DNA of 64,000 nt, from assembly GCA_030065615.1 (NCBI GenBank), contig JASJDR010000022.1:1-64000 (forward strand), given 5' to 3'. Of the stretch, positions 9,187 through 18,252 are shown one piece after another. The stretch's first letter is position 1. The number at the start of each line of letters is the position of its first letter. Both the position numbers and the translations under genes were made by a program. The DNA comes from Xenococcus sp. MO_188.B8. GTDB lineage: Bacteria; Cyanobacteriota; Cyanobacteriia; Cyanobacteriales; Xenococcaceae. The notes beneath the pieces were generated by a model that was not told the origin of the DNA, did not search any database, and saw only the letters and a list, made by a program, of their open reading frames with translations.

Positions 9187-10950
9187 CTATAATTCATCGT
9201 TTAAAAAGCGATCGCGACATACATGGCGCTGAATTTTACCACTAGAAGTTTTGGGAATAGCACCAGATTTCAAGATCACAACACTGTGGGTTTGTAGGTC
9301 ATGATGTTTTGAGATAGCACGGCGAATGGTTTGAATCAAGCTTTGCTCTTTCGCTGCTTTTTCTGCGGCTATTTCTTCCGGTGACTTAGTAACATTTTTC
9401 CGTCGATCCCAATAATGACGATCTACTTCTACCAAGATAACTAGTTTATCTTCTCCTTTATCTGCGATCGCAAAACTAGCAACACAACTAGGTCGAATGA
9501 AAGAATTACAAGCTTCCACAGTTCTTTCAATATCTTGAGGATAATGATTACGACCATTAATAATAATGACATCCTTAAGACGACCAGTAACAAATAATTC
9601 TCCGTGATCAATAAATCCTAAATCTCCAGTCCTTAGGAAATTCAAGTCTGTTCTCTCCTGAAGACGAGCATTGAAAGTATTGTGAGTAATCAAGGAGCCA
9701 TTCCAGTAACCATCAGCAATACTAGGGCCTGTAACCCAAATTTCGCCGATTTCTCCAGATTGACAAGGAATTAAAGTTTGCGGATCGACGATCGCAATAT
9801 GTTGATCTGATAAACTACTACCACAACTTACTAGAGTTCGCGCATCAGCCTCGCTAGGCGAGGTTGCCACTACCAGATTCTTTTCTAATTCTTTACTACT
9901 AATCGTTTTCGTGACCGCAAAAGAATTTTTGTCACCTCCAGAAATAATTAAAGTTGCTTCGGCCATGCCATAACAAGGATAAAAAGCTTCCGGACGAAAC
10001 CCATAGGGACGAAAAGTTACTGCAAATTTTTCTAAACTTTCATAATTAATTGGTTCAGCACCGTTAAAAGCCAGATCCCAACTACTCAGATCTAAATCAA
10101 GAGCCAGCTCAGGTTTAAATTTCCGTACACAAAGATCGTAGGCAAAATTTGGCCCGCCACTAGTAGTGCCTCGATAGCGAGAGATTGCTTTCAACCAACG
10201 CAAAGGATTTTGTAAAAAGATCAAAGGAGACATCAAAACTACAGGGAAATCTCCATAAAGAGGCTGCAGGACACCACCAATCAATCCCATATCATGATAG
10301 GGCGGTAACCAAATCACCCCTTGACTTTGAGTTGAATGTTGAAAACAGCGGTGAATTGCTTCGAGATTATGCAGCAGATTGTTATGGGCAATCTTGACTC
10401 CTTTGGGTTCGGCGGTAGAACCAGAGGTATATTGCAGAAAAGCTAGATCATCACCAGAAGCTACAACTTTTTGCCATTGCTGCGCATATTGTAAGTTAAC
10501 ATCATCTGTTGCTAGCCAACGTAACGTTTTCAGCTCAGGAGCTTGTTCGACTCTTCTTTTTAAACCATTGAGAATTGAGGTGGTAGTTAAAGCTAAAGTC
10601 GGTCGAGCATCTTTAATAATGCTTTGAATTCTAGCTATAGAGCGATTTGGACGAGGTGGATATGCCGGAATTGCGATCGCTCCAGCGTATAAACAACCGA
10701 AGAAAGCCTCTACAAAACCCAAACCAGGAGGGTATAGTAATAAAATTCTTTCTTGAGGAGCACCCAAGGACTGAAGATAGGCAGCAATAGCTTTAGCTTT
10801 CTGGTTCAACTCTTGATAAGTTAAGCTTATTTGCTCTGTTTCCCCGTCCACTAAAAAAGTATATATAGTCTGGTCGGGTTGTGACTCAGCCCGATATTGC
10901 AAGATATCGATTAGGTTAGCTGTCGCGATCGTATTTTCCAAACCACTCAT
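9187..10950 (-). CDS. fatty acyl-AMP ligase (FAAL), copy 1
   Basis: Adenylate-forming enzyme that activates a fatty acid as acyl-AMP and passes it to an acyl carrier protein. Core motifs: LQYTSGSTAEPKGVKIAH (P-loop), FYPCYGMAEATLIISGG, LRTGDLGFIDHGELFVTGRL, VIIINGRNHYPQDIE (the NGRNHYPQD form typical of FAAL rather than acyl-CoA ligases) and the C-terminal lysine region IPKTSSGKIQRHVCRDRF. About 587 residues, a stand-alone FAAL without a fused carrier domain. ATG at 10950 chosen (MSGLENT); an in-frame TTG lies at 10974 and both lack a strong Shine-Dalgarno. A carrier-protein/oxoamine-synthase fusion 4.8 kb downstream on the map is a candidate acceptor. Confidence 0.88.
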   Translation of the reverse strand: MSGLENTIATANLIDILQYRAESQPDQTIYTFLVDGETEQISLTYQELNQKAKAIAAYLQSLGAPQERILLLYPPGLGFVEAFFGCLYAGAIAIPAYPPRPNRSIARIQSIIKDARPTLALTTTSILNGLKRRVEQAPELKTLRWLATDDVNLQYAQQWQKVVASGDDLAFLQYTSGSTAEPKGVKIAHNNLLHNLEAIHRCFQHSTQSQGVIWLPPYHDMGLIGGVLQPLYGDFPVVLMSPLIFLQNPLRWLKAISRYRGTTSGGPNFAYDLCVRKFKPELALDLDLSSWDLAFNGAEPINYESLEKFAVTFRPYGFRPEAFYPCYGMAEATLIISGGDKNSFAVTKTISSKELEKNLVVATSPSEADARTLVSCGSSLSDQHIAIVDPQTLIPCQSGEIGEIWVTGPSIADGYWNGSLITHNTFNARLQERTDLNFLRTGDLGFIDHGELFVTGRLKDVIIINGRNHYPQDIERTVEACNSFIRPSCVASFAIADKGEDKLVILVEVDRHYWDRRKNVTKSPEEIAAEKAAKEQSLIQTIRRAISKHHDLQTHSVVILKSGAIPKTSSGKIQRHVCRDRFLNDEL

Positions 10951-11010
10951 TAACTTTTGATTGTTTTTAATCAATCTACACCATATCCGATAATTCGCCT
11001 AAGTGAGAGT

Positions 11011-11307
11011 TTAGCGGGATTGATAATCACTACAATGAATTGCTGCTTCTGTATTAGCAATATAAGGTTGTGCCGTGCATTTTAAACGATGATCATTAGT
11101 AAAAAATTGACATCTAGTACAGGGTATCTGATGCATCTTTTTCGCTATCAGAAATCCACTAACTACTGCCCGGACAAAACTCCAAACAAAAAGACCTATG
11201 ACTGAGCAAGCCAATAGAAAACGAAGCACAACTGGAACGAGAATGTTTGCTTCTGCAATTAGTTTCCCTAGTTGAAACACGGCTATCCTTAATTTTTCAA
11301 GTATCAA
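11011..11307 (-). CDS. small membrane protein with cysteine-rich tail, unknown function
   Basis: 98 residues. One membrane segment (VPVVLRFLLACSVIGLFVWSFVRAVVSGFLIA, about residues 25-55) followed by a soluble tail with CTRCQFFTNDHRLKCT and a final HCSDY. The four cysteines and the TRCQFF pattern could bind metal or a cluster, but no family name is certain. It ends 61 bp upstream of FAAL copy 1 on the same strand and could share its transcript. Codon use and the clear membrane/cysteine architecture support it as a real gene. Confidence 0.6.
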   Translation of the reverse strand: MILEKLRIAVFQLGKLIAEANILVPVVLRFLLACSVIGLFVWSFVRAVVSGFLIAKKMHQIPCTRCQFFTNDHRLKCTAQPYIANTEAAIHCSDYQSR

Positions 11308-11484
11308 TTCTTATAAGGATTTATTATGTCATATATTAGCTATTTTAACCATTGCGATAGTAATTTCTGATACTGAATCCCATCTATTTTGAAACCTTGA
11401 GTTTTACTAGACAAAATTTAATACAGGTAGACAGCAGAAAAACGATAGAATCTAGCAATAGGAAATCTTCTCTAAACAATAGCT

Positions 11485-12006
11485 ATGCCTCGTACCCAAA
11501 GAAACGACAATTTTATCGATAAAACATTTACTGTCATGGCAGATATCATTTTGAAAGCTCTGCCTACTAATCAAAAAGCGAAAGAAGCCTTTGCCTATTA
11601 CCGTGATGGAATGTCTGCTCAAGGAGATGGGGAATATGCTGAAGCGTTAGACAACTATGAGGAAGCTCTTAAATTAGAGGAAGATGCCAATGATCGCAGT
11701 TATATTCTCTATAATATGGGTCTAATTCATGCCAGTAATGGCAATTTAGAAAAAGCGATCTCTCTTTATCAAGAATCTATTGAACTAAATCCAAGAATGC
11801 CTCAAGCCCTCAATAATATTGCTGTTTTATATCATTATCAGGGAGAACAAGCAAAAGAAGCAGGAGAAGAAGAAAAAGCAGAGGCCTTTTATGATAAAGC
11901 AGCAGAATATTGGAAACAAGCAATTCGCATTGCACCTAACAATTATTTAGAAGCTCAAAACTGGCTGAGAGTTACTGGTAGATCTGAAATGGATGTTTTC
12001 TTTTAA
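11485..12006 (+). CDS. ycf3: photosystem I assembly protein Ycf3
   Basis: Thylakoid-associated TPR chaperone needed to assemble photosystem I subunits, also encoded in plastids. The N-terminus [20 protein letters not shown] is the conserved Ycf3 start. Three TPR units follow: [20 protein letters not shown] at about residues 35-54, [20 protein letters not shown] at about 73-92, and [19 protein letters not shown]. The C-terminus [16 protein letters not shown] is also family-typical. Full length at 173 residues. It is a single-gene unit followed by a dispersed repeat. Confidence 0.97.
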   Translation: MPRTQRNDNFIDKTFTVMADIILKALPTNQKAKEAFAYYRDGMSAQGDGEYAEALDNYEEALKLEEDANDRSYILYNMGLIHASNGNLEKAISLYQESIELNPRMPQALNNIAVLYHYQGEQAKEAGEEEKAEAFYDKAAEYWKQAIRIAPNNYLEAQNWLRVTGRSEMDVFF

Positions 12007-12023
12007 AATCGCTATGGGGCTGA

Positions 12024-12142
12024 GTCACCGTTACACCGCCGTAAAAGCGGCGAGAACCCGCGTCGACGTAAGGCGCAAGGGAATGCTCGCCAAGACACGA
12101 CGGTGCCTGCGGTGACCGGTGTTCACCGGTCAATATAAGCTT
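12024..12142. repeat. GC-rich dispersed repeat between ycf3 and gatC
   Basis: Contains the hairpin GCCGT-AAAA-GCGGC, GAACCCGCGTCGACG and CAAGGGAATGCTCGCCAAGAC (matching the repeat at 5.1 kb), then ACGACGGTGCCTGCGG and ACCGGTGTTCACCGGT near the end. Base composition is well above the surrounding genes. Confidence 0.7.
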
Positions 12143-12248
12143 ATCTTAATCCTGGACATCAGAACTGACTAACTTAACAGTGCCAGAAATAGATATACTT
12201 AGGTACTTAACCCTTAAACTCTAATCTCTAATAACAATTTCGAGAATT

Positions 12249-12545
12249 ATGATTGATCGCGAACAAGTCAAGAAAGTTGCTAACCTAGCTAGATTAGATA
12301 TCACTCCCGAAGAAGAGGAGCAGTTTACCACCCAATTAAACAGTATCTTAGATTATTTCGATCAGTTGAGTGAATTAGATACGGATAATGTTCTTCCAAC
12401 TACCAGAGCGATTGAAACTAGTAATATTACTCGTCCTGATCAATTACAACCCTTCACTGATAGACAAGCTCTTTTAGATTCAGCGCCAGAGCAAGAAGGC
12501 GATTATTTCCGTGTACCGAAAATTATGGCTTCTAATGAAGGTTAA
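12249..12545 (+). CDS. gatC: aspartyl/glutamyl-tRNA amidotransferase subunit C
   Basis: Small subunit of the GatCAB complex that converts misacylated Glu-tRNA(Gln) or Asp-tRNA(Asn) to the correct aminoacyl-tRNA. 98 residues, full length. Conserved features: start [20 protein letters not shown], the helix [34 protein letters not shown] and the C-terminal DYFRVPKIM. It acts as a linker stabilising GatA and GatB. gatA and gatB are not in the window, which is usual in cyanobacteria. Confidence 0.96.
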   Translation: MIDREQVKKVANLARLDITPEEEEQFTTQLNSILDYFDQLSELDTDNVLPTTRAIETSNITRPDQLQPFTDRQALLDSAPEQEGDYFRVPKIMASNEG

Positions 12546-12584
12546 TTATTAGTTAATCTACGTCTAATGTGAATTAGAAAAAAA

Positions 12585-12912
12585 CTTTTTGACTTCCTCC
12601 TCGCCTGGTCGGATGCCCTAAAGGATACACCTTCGGATCAGGATTCCTACAGAACTATTTCGACCGTTGGTGGGTTCACCCTTCAACTAATCTTAGATTT
12701 AATTAAGATTTAAGTAGATAAACCTTAGCAAAATACTACTCCTATTCCGCATAGCTTACTAGGTCGGCGTGCTTTAGGGGAGAATCGTCCCATCTTCGTG
12801 AGATAATATACTCTAATGAAGAAAACTTGGCCTGAGTCCTCTGTTGCCTACACAGGGGCGCTAGTCAAATTTTCTGGCAGTGAATTTCAGTATCAACTTT
12901 TTCCTCAAAGGC
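12585..12912 (-). mobile_element. non-coding remnant, probably a decayed IS200/IS605-type element or its short derivative
   Basis: No open frame. On the minus strand the block ends with GCATCCGACCAGGCGAGGAGGAAGTCAA at its lower-coordinate end, resembling the hairpin-plus-TCAA right ends of IS605-type elements, including GTATCCTTTAGGGCA. An internal 30-bp stretch (12711-12742, read in reverse GCTAAGGTTTATCTACTTA) recurs at 23371-23399. The block fills the gap between convergent gatC and the 70-residue gene. The type assignment is tentative. Confidence 0.4.
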
Positions 12913-12930
12913 GAGAGCCTGCCAATATAG

Positions 12931-13143
12931 TCAAGGATGGGACTCTGCTAAATCCTTAATCAGAGGAAGCTTTGAGTTTAGGTAAACTTGCACCAACACA
13001 GCCTCCTCTTGAGAAAGTCTGTTTTGGGTTTCTAGTTGTCTTAACAATCTTTGAATCAATTCAGTATCGTTTAAAGATAACAGTTCATAGAAATTTGTTT
13101 GCTCGATTACCTTCCAAACTTGGCGTAATAGTGAAATATTCAA
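12931..13143 (-). CDS. small conserved cyanobacterial protein, unknown function
   Basis: 70 residues, predicted mostly helical: NISLLRQVWKVIEQTNFYEL, LSLNDTELIQRLLRQLE, LSQEEAVLVQVYLNSKLPLI. Soluble, no signal peptide or metal motif. The amphipathic pattern and sensible start (ATG at 13143 with AGGAGCG-type purine run and GGAGGTAAAGC-like upstream sequence in reverse) argue for a real gene. Similar short helical proteins occur in cyanobacterial genomes, but I cannot name a family. Confidence 0.55.
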   Translation of the reverse strand: MNISLLRQVWKVIEQTNFYELLSLNDTELIQRLLRQLETQNRLSQEEAVLVQVYLNSKLPLIKDLAESHP

Positions 13144-13387
13144 CTTGCTTTACCTCCAAAAGGAGCGAAAATATTGTTCCTGCTATTTAGGGAACATTAG
13201 AATCTTAAACCCTAAAGCGCAAATCTAAAGAAAATCTTTAGATTTGTAATAAATAATAAAATGAAAGTTTACAATACTTAAATAACTAACTACATTTCTC
13301 AATAAAGATCGAAGCAAGTTACCTTTAAAGAAAAAACTTTATTTCGATTTTGTTGACTTTGTTAAGAATTTTTAATCTTTAAATACA

Positions 13388-13624
13388 ATGTTATCTCTAT
13401 CTCAAATTGATTCTAACTCCTTTACTCTTTGCTCCTATATCAACCGTACTGACAAAATTCAAATCGGTCGCATCACGAATATCGATCAATGGTATTTTGA
13501 AAAAGTAATTTTCCCCCAACAACGTCTTCTATTTGATGCTCCACCAAAAGCAGAATTAGAAATTCATGCTCATGATAGAAAAGATACAACTCGGATTCTT
13601 TGTGAAGAATTGTTAGTTAGTTGA
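13388..13624 (+). CDS. DUF1830 domain-containing protein
   Basis: 78 residues matching the cyanobacterial DUF1830 family: CSYINRTDKIQIGRITNI, then WYFEKVIFPQQRLLFDAPP and AELEIHAHD. Function not known; the family is small, soluble and restricted mainly to cyanobacteria. Upstream 245 bp hold no gene I can support. The frame closes at 13624 and is followed by a low-complexity repeat. Confidence 0.85.
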   Translation: MLSLSQIDSNSFTLCSYINRTDKIQIGRITNIDQWYFEKVIFPQQRLLFDAPPKAELEIHAHDRKDTTRILCEELLVS

Positions 13625-13719
13625 CGAAGACTTGTTCCTTGAAGGATGTTCGTTTTTATTTCGAGCTCCTTTACTTAACAATTATATAGATACTTACTCT
13701 AAAAAACTGCAATCTAGAC

Positions 13720-13850
13720 AGGGAGATAGGGAGATGATTAGTCCCCAAGTCCCCAAATCCCCACGCATTTTTTCGCTCACCCTCCACACTTCCCTATCCC
13801 TCTCAATTAATGATTGCTCTTGATTACTGAATCGGGTTCCTAGACACCAT
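13720..13850. repeat. low-complexity dispersed repeat, copy A
   Basis: GGGAGATAGGGAGA, TCCCCAAGTCCCCAA and GCATTTTTTCGCTCACC occur here and again at 21.27-21.42 kb; a shorter TTTTTTCGCTCACCC lies at 20.73 kb. An open frame over it (13632-13823) is an artefact of the repeat. Confidence 0.65.
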
Positions 13851-13887
13851 TAGAAATCCATTAATTTATATTTTTCAAGTTTTATAA

Positions 13888-13998
13888 ATGGTAGCCGTAT
13901 TTACGCAAAAGTCTACTAGTGCAACAAATATTAGTAATACTGATACTCAAGCAGTCGCTCTAGTAAAAAAAGCGTTTCTTCTTCTAGGACATAAATAA
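13888..13998 (+). CDS. possible 36-residue small protein
   Basis: ATG at 13888 opens a 36-codon frame ending LVKKAFLLLGHK, closing 32 bp before the metallophosphoesterase. It is preceded by an AT-rich stretch and lacks a clear Shine-Dalgarno. Composition (Thr/Ser/Asn-rich N-terminus, hydrophobic helix at the end) is not decisive. It could be a leader peptide or the relic of a larger gene. Confidence 0.25.
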   Translation: MVAVFTQKSTSATNISNTDTQAVALVKKAFLLLGHK

Positions 13999-14030
13999 AA
14001 ACAAAGTATAAATATTAATCAATAATCTTT

Positions 14031-15137
14031 ATGGATATTAATTTTAGCTTTGGTATTGTTAGCGATCCTCACATAGCTTTACCAAAAACTATTATAAATT
14101 ATGAGAAAAAAAGATTTCATTTAGTAGAAGTTAGTATCCCTGCTTTAGAAAAAGCGTTAGCTCATTTAGAATCTCTAAATTTAGATTTTTTATTGTTACC
14201 TGGAGATTTAACCCAAGATGGGGAACCAGAAAATCATCAATGGTTAACAGAACGTCTAGCTAAGTTACCCTTTCCTACCTATGTAATCCCTGGAAATCAC
14301 GATGTTCCTAGTTTATTAGCCACAGAATCAGCGATCGCGTTTTCAGATTTTCCTAATTATTATCAACAGTTTGGCTATCAGAATAGTTCCCAACTTTACT
14401 ACAGTCAAGAAATAGTACCAGGAGTTCAACTAATTGCCCTTAACTCCAATTTATTTAACTCTGAAGGAGAACAATTAGGAGCCTTAGATATTGAACAATT
14501 ACAATGGTTAGAAGATTGTCTAGGAAAGTTACAAGATAAATTTGTTGTGGTTACAGTTCATCATAATGTTATTGAACATTTGCCAGGACAATCAAGGCAT
14601 CCTTTAGGGCAACGTTATATGTTGGATAATCGTGATGAGCTATTAACAATACTCAAAAAATATCAAGTAAAATTGCTGTTCACTGGACATTTACATGTGC
14701 AAGACATAGCAGAATCTGATGATATTTATGAAATATGTACTGGTTCTTTAGTTAGCTATCCTCACCCTTATCGTATAGTTCAAGTAACCAATCAAGATTC
14801 TGGTAAAGTATCAGTAAATATAAAATCTCATCAAATAACTTCGGTACCTGGCTGGGAAGATTTAAGTATCAGATCAAGAGAATTTTTAGGTGATAGATCT
14901 GATAAATTTATGATGAACTTACTGACTTCTGAACCTTTATATCTTGCTCCAGAAGAAGCGACAAAATATATTCCTCAATTACGTTATTTTTGGGCAGATA
15001 TCGCTAAAGGAGATAATATTTTTCAGTTTCCAGAATTTCCTTCTAAGCTGCAACAATATTTTTCCATGTTTAGTGCAATTAATGCTGACGGAAGCCCAAG
15101 GTTAATCGATAATCATGTTAATTTAATAATTAATTAA
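14031..15137 (+). CDS. calcineurin-like metallophosphoesterase
   Basis: Soluble dinuclear-metal phosphoesterase related to CpdA/Icc-type 3',5'-cyclic nucleotide phosphodiesterases. All family motifs are present: GIVSDPHIALP (D-x-H) at about residue 10, LLLPGDLTQDGEPENH (GD) at about 56-70, VIPGNHDVPS (GNHD) at about 92, VTVHHNVIE, and LLFTGHLHVQD (GHxH) at about 220. The C-terminal 110 residues extend beyond the catalytic core and have no recognised domain. 368 residues is longer than CpdA (about 275). Substrate is not shown by the sequence. It is transcribed alone. Confidence 0.85.
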   Translation: MDINFSFGIVSDPHIALPKTIINYEKKRFHLVEVSIPALEKALAHLESLNLDFLLLPGDLTQDGEPENHQWLTERLAKLPFPTYVIPGNHDVPSLLATESAIAFSDFPNYYQQFGYQNSSQLYYSQEIVPGVQLIALNSNLFNSEGEQLGALDIEQLQWLEDCLGKLQDKFVVVTVHHNVIEHLPGQSRHPLGQRYMLDNRDELLTILKKYQVKLLFTGHLHVQDIAESDDIYEICTGSLVSYPHPYRIVQVTNQDSGKVSVNIKSHQITSVPGWEDLSIRSREFLGDRSDKFMMNLLTSEPLYLAPEEATKYIPQLRYFWADIAKGDNIFQFPEFPSKLQQYFSMFSAINADGSPRLIDNHVNLIIN

Positions 15138-15716
15138 TTCTTAACTTTGACCTTCATCATCTGTAGTTAGGTGGCTGTGCCAAACAAGTTAAATAAGTTA
15201 CCTAAGTGTAATTTCCCCCATTCCCGCCCCAGTTCCCCGCCGTCTTGAAGCACTTACTCAACAGAGGATAACTTCGCAGTTTTCAAGCTAGACAAGTTTT
15301 AGATTTCCACATCTTGCAGCTATTATAATCCTGAGAAAATTATCGGGAATTACATAGTATTATAGGAGGTTATTGATTTGACTAATCCCGTAAAAACTTA
15401 GCTGATAGGTGATTGCTAGAATTTATAGTTACAAAACCAAAAACTATATATATGATATTTTTTCAGTTAGAGGTTATGCTATGTGATTAATTATTAGCTG
15501 AAGCTAAGAACAAGTCCCATAGTCAGCGTTTGCGCAATTCCAGAGGTGGTTTAGGCTTATAGCTTATTACTTTAACCGTTATAAATAATACTACAAAGAT
15601 TTATGTAGATTATAATCAACGGTTTGTGGCAAAATAACCATCATATCTATAAACTGGTCTGGAAAAGTGTCAGCTAGACCAACAAGATGGCTCAAAAAGT
15701 GGTGTAGGAGAACTAA
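15138..15716 (+). promoter_or_regulatory. 579-bp upstream region of the ACP-oxoamine synthase gene
   Basis: No credible ORF. Near 15.20 kb it holds AATTTCCCCCATTCCCGCCCC, similar to a stretch at 23.42 kb next to an IS-like relic. The rest is AT-rich. The ribosome binding site GTAGGAGAAC ends about 5 nt before the ATG at 15717 and supports that start. The length leaves room for a long 5' leader, but I see no named riboswitch. Confidence 0.4.
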
Positions 15717-17366
15717 ATGACACTATTAAATGAAACCTTAAACGGTAAAACAAGAAAAAACACGTCTCTAGGGAGAAATAATGGGCTATATGGCTCTAAT
15801 TCTTATCCTAGTGAAGAAGTTATAGAGGGCTGGTTAATTGATAAGATTGCGGAATCTTTGCAAATTGACCCCCATGAAATAGACATTGACCAAGAGTTCA
15901 GTGACTATGGTTTAGATTCAGTAGAGGCAATTAATGTATCTGGAGAACTAGAAAATTATTTAGGTTGTCGTTTGTCTCCTACTCTACTTTGGGATTATCA
16001 AAATATTGCATCCCTAGCAGAGTATCTGGCGACATACCCAGAAGAGATCCGTAATAATCCCGAGAGCAATAGTTTAGAAATTGTTTCCCCTTTTGCGACT
16101 CCAGAATTAAATATTTCCTCATTAGAAACTTTTAGCCCCGAAACGGAACGCCATAATATTCCTCAGGAGTATTATTGTTTCGAACAAACCCCAGAATACC
16201 AGAAACTACAATTACGATTACAACAGGTTAAAACTCTGGGTAATGGTAATCCTTTCTTTATTCCTCAAGATAAAGTTGCTAGCGACACTACTATTGTTAA
16301 TCAGCGTCAACTAATTAACTTTGCAACTTATAACTATGTTGGAATGTGTGGGGATTCTCTGGTAGATAAATCTGCTCAAGATGCGATCGCTCGTTATGGG
16401 ACTTCTGCCTGTGCTAGTCGCTTAATTTCTGGAGAAAAGCCCATACATCGAGAATTAGAAAAGAAACTAGCTGCTTTTCTAGGGACAGAAGACAGTATCG
16501 TCATGGTAGGGGGTCATGCGACCAATGTCACGACAATCGGTCATTTATTTGGTAAGAATGATTTAGTTCTCTATGACGCACTTTCTCATAACAGCATCCT
16601 TCAGGGATGCTTTTTGTCTGGAGCTAGTTTAGTTGCTTTTCCCCATAATGATTTTGCGACCTTAGAATCTATTTTGCGCGATCGCCGACACCGTTATCAA
16701 AAGGTTCTGATCGTTATCGAAGGAGTCTACAGCACTGATGGGGATATCGCAGATTTACCTTCTTTTATTAGCCTCAAGAAAAAATATAAAACCTTCTTGA
16801 TGGTGGATGAAGCCCATTCTTTGGGGACAATTGGGGCTACAGGAAGAGGGATTGCCGAGTATTTTGGCGCAAATCCTGCTGATGTGGATATTTGGATGGG
16901 AACCCTCAGTAAATCTTTGGCTAGCTGTGGAGGTTATATTGCAGGTTCGGCGGCTATAGTTGAATATCTCAAATATACTGCTCCTGGTTTTGTCTTCAGT
17001 GTGGGAATGTCACCGCCCAATGCTGGGGCTACCCTAGCAGCGATTGAAGTCTTACAAGCTGAACCAGAAAGAGTAACTCGGCTACAGGAAAGAGCTAAGT
17101 TATTCTTAGCTTTAGCAAAAGAACATGACTTAAATACAGGAATGAGTAAAGATTCCCCTGTAATTCCGATTATTGTCGGGGATTCTCTAAAATCTATTGA
17201 ATTATCACAAAATTTATTTAAACTAGGAATCAATGTTCCCTTTATGATTCACCCCTCTGTACCCCATAATGAAGCGAGATTAAGATTCTTTGTAACTTGT
17301 AACCATACGGAAGAGCAAATTCGCTTTACGGTTCAAACCTTAACTCAAGAGTTAAGAAAACTTTAA
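15717..17366 (+). CDS. acyl carrier protein / alpha-oxoamine synthase fusion (PLP enzyme)
   Basis: Two domains. Residues about 33-110 form an acyl carrier domain: FSDYGLDSVEAINVSGELE, with Ser68 as the phosphopantetheine site. Residues about 155-545 are an alpha-oxoamine synthase of the family of 8-amino-7-oxononanoate synthase, 5-aminolevulinate synthase and serine palmitoyltransferase: YNYVGMCGD, YGTSACASRLISGEKPIHRE, GHATNVTTIG, VDEAHSLGTIGATGRG and DIWMGTLSKSLASCGGYIAG with the PLP lysine at Lys399. Such enzymes condense an acyl thioester with an amino acid, releasing CO2, to give an alpha-amino ketone. Fusion to its own carrier domain implies that the acyl chain is delivered on the enzyme itself, with the FAALs on either side as likely loaders. 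Amino acid and chain length are unknown. Confidence 0.85.
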   Translation: MTLLNETLNGKTRKNTSLGRNNGLYGSNSYPSEEVIEGWLIDKIAESLQIDPHEIDIDQEFSDYGLDSVEAINVSGELENYLGCRLSPTLLWDYQNIASLAEYLATYPEEIRNNPESNSLEIVSPFATPELNISSLETFSPETERHNIPQEYYCFEQTPEYQKLQLRLQQVKTLGNGNPFFIPQDKVASDTTIVNQRQLINFATYNYVGMCGDSLVDKSAQDAIARYGTSACASRLISGEKPIHRELEKKLAAFLGTEDSIVMVGGHATNVTTIGHLFGKNDLVLYDALSHNSILQGCFLSGASLVAFPHNDFATLESILRDRRHRYQKVLIVIEGVYSTDGDIADLPSFISLKKKYKTFLMVDEAHSLGTIGATGRGIAEYFGANPADVDIWMGTLSKSLASCGGYIAGSAAIVEYLKYTAPGFVFSVGMSPPNAGATLAAIEVLQAEPERVTRLQERAKLFLALAKEHDLNTGMSKDSPVIPIIVGDSLKSIELSQNLFKLGINVPFMIHPSVPHNEARLRFFVTCNHTEEQIRFTVQTLTQELRKL

Positions 17367-17515
17367 AATCGCTTCGCGATTAGCTATAAGCTCTAAGCCT
17401 TTAGCGATTAGCTATTTTACTCCTATGGGGAGTAATTAAACCCCTGCTATTTTGTGCCTAGAAAAATACTCGATTTAAAACATGCTTAGAGCCTATAGCT
17501 GATTAAAACAGTTAT
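17367..17515. repeat. TAGCTnnnAGC-type repeat with small hairpins
   Basis: AATCGC-TTC-GCGATT (6-bp stem) follows the stop codon directly, then TTAGCGATTAGCTA and the hairpin ACTCC-TATG-GGAGT. A diverged copy begins just after the gene ending at 53879. The hairpins may help end transcription between convergent genes but lack a T-run. Confidence 0.5.
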
Positions 17516-17518
17516 CAG

Positions 17519-17878
17519 TTAGATGACAGCTAATAAGACACTGATAATAATTAAAATCAGGATGATTAATAATCCTCGATGCCGACGAATCCAAAATTTG
17601 ATTGTTGTGATGGAGCCTCTAGAAGAAGAATTTACTGGTTCTTCGACTAAGGGTTTTTCTTTGTCATGGAACATTGTACAAGATTTGGCATAGGGTCTTT
17701 GGGGATAATTACAACTATCATCTTGGTGATAAAGACAGTGATCGCACAAAAAACTGTCCTCGGTCGCTTGATATACCGGAATGCCAGGATGTCCAAAGGC
17801 TTTGAGTGGATTCTTGCAATAAGGACATTCTAAAGCCTCTGGTTTAATGGAGCGATTACAACGGGAACATTTAGCCAT
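17519..17878 (-). CDS. zinc-ribbon protein with C-terminal membrane anchor
   Basis: 119 residues. N-terminal zinc ribbon MAKCSRCNRSI...CPYCKNPL (two CxxC pairs within the first 25 residues), a second cysteine group CDHCLYHQDDSCNYP...SCTMFHD, then a linker and a C-terminal transmembrane helix (LLIILILIIISVLLAVI). The layout is that of a tail-anchored cytoplasmic zinc protein. Function unknown. It lies 17 bp downstream of the TIGR03792-type gene on the same strand and probably shares its transcript. Confidence 0.7.
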   Translation of the reverse strand: MAKCSRCNRSIKPEALECPYCKNPLKAFGHPGIPVYQATEDSFLCDHCLYHQDDSCNYPQRPYAKSCTMFHDKEKPLVEEPVNSSSRGSITTIKFWIRRHRGLLIILILIIISVLLAVI

Positions 17879-17895
17879 TAATTTAATGTCGTAAA

Positions 17896-18192
17896 CTACT
17901 GTAATTGATATTCTTTCGATTCGATCATTTGATAATTATCAGCTCCTATAGCTAAAGCAAACTTCTGTTCGGTCTGTTCTAGAAGTTCAGGGGATATTGC
18001 CTTCCATTGCTCACGGGATTGCCAACGCACAATAATAAAAAGGCGATCGCTCATAGTAGGATCAAACCAAACTTCCTTGCCCAAAAAACCAGCAGCCTGA
18101 GCTAGCATAGGAGTCCAAATCTCTCGATCCTGGATGACAAATTTTTCTCTTAATTGAGGTTTTACCGAAAACCCCAGCCATTCTATAATCAT
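17896..18192 (-). CDS. TIGR03792 family protein (ABM-like fold)
   Basis: 98 residues from ATG at 18192. MIIEWLGFSVKPQLREKF, REIWTPMLAQAAGFLGKEVW and DRLFIIVRWQSREQWKAI match the cyanobacterial TIGR03792 family, which resembles antibiotic-biosynthesis-monooxygenase-like ferredoxin folds. The open frame extends upstream to 18279, but that extension is AT-rich, hydrophobic and would overlap the divergent phasin-like gene, so the internal ATG fits the family. Function unknown. Confidence 0.75.
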   Translation of the reverse strand: MIIEWLGFSVKPQLREKFVIQDREIWTPMLAQAAGFLGKEVWFDPTMSDRLFIIVRWQSREQWKAISPELLEQTEQKFALAIGADNYQMIESKEYQLQ

Positions 18193-18252
18193 GGGGACTT
18201 TCAAATCATTTTCGCTGTTGTATAATTTAGTATCAAAAATTAAGAGCAGTAA

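Noticed and set aside
12585..12912. Structured non-coding block as a riboswitch or small RNA
   Set aside because: It sits between convergent genes, shares sequence with a second relic and ends like an IS605 element, so a transposon origin is more likely; an RNA role is not excluded.
13632..13823. 63-residue open frame on the plus strand
   Set aside because: Runs through the low-complexity TCCCCAAG/CGCTCACC repeat shared with 21.3 kb and has no protein-like character.
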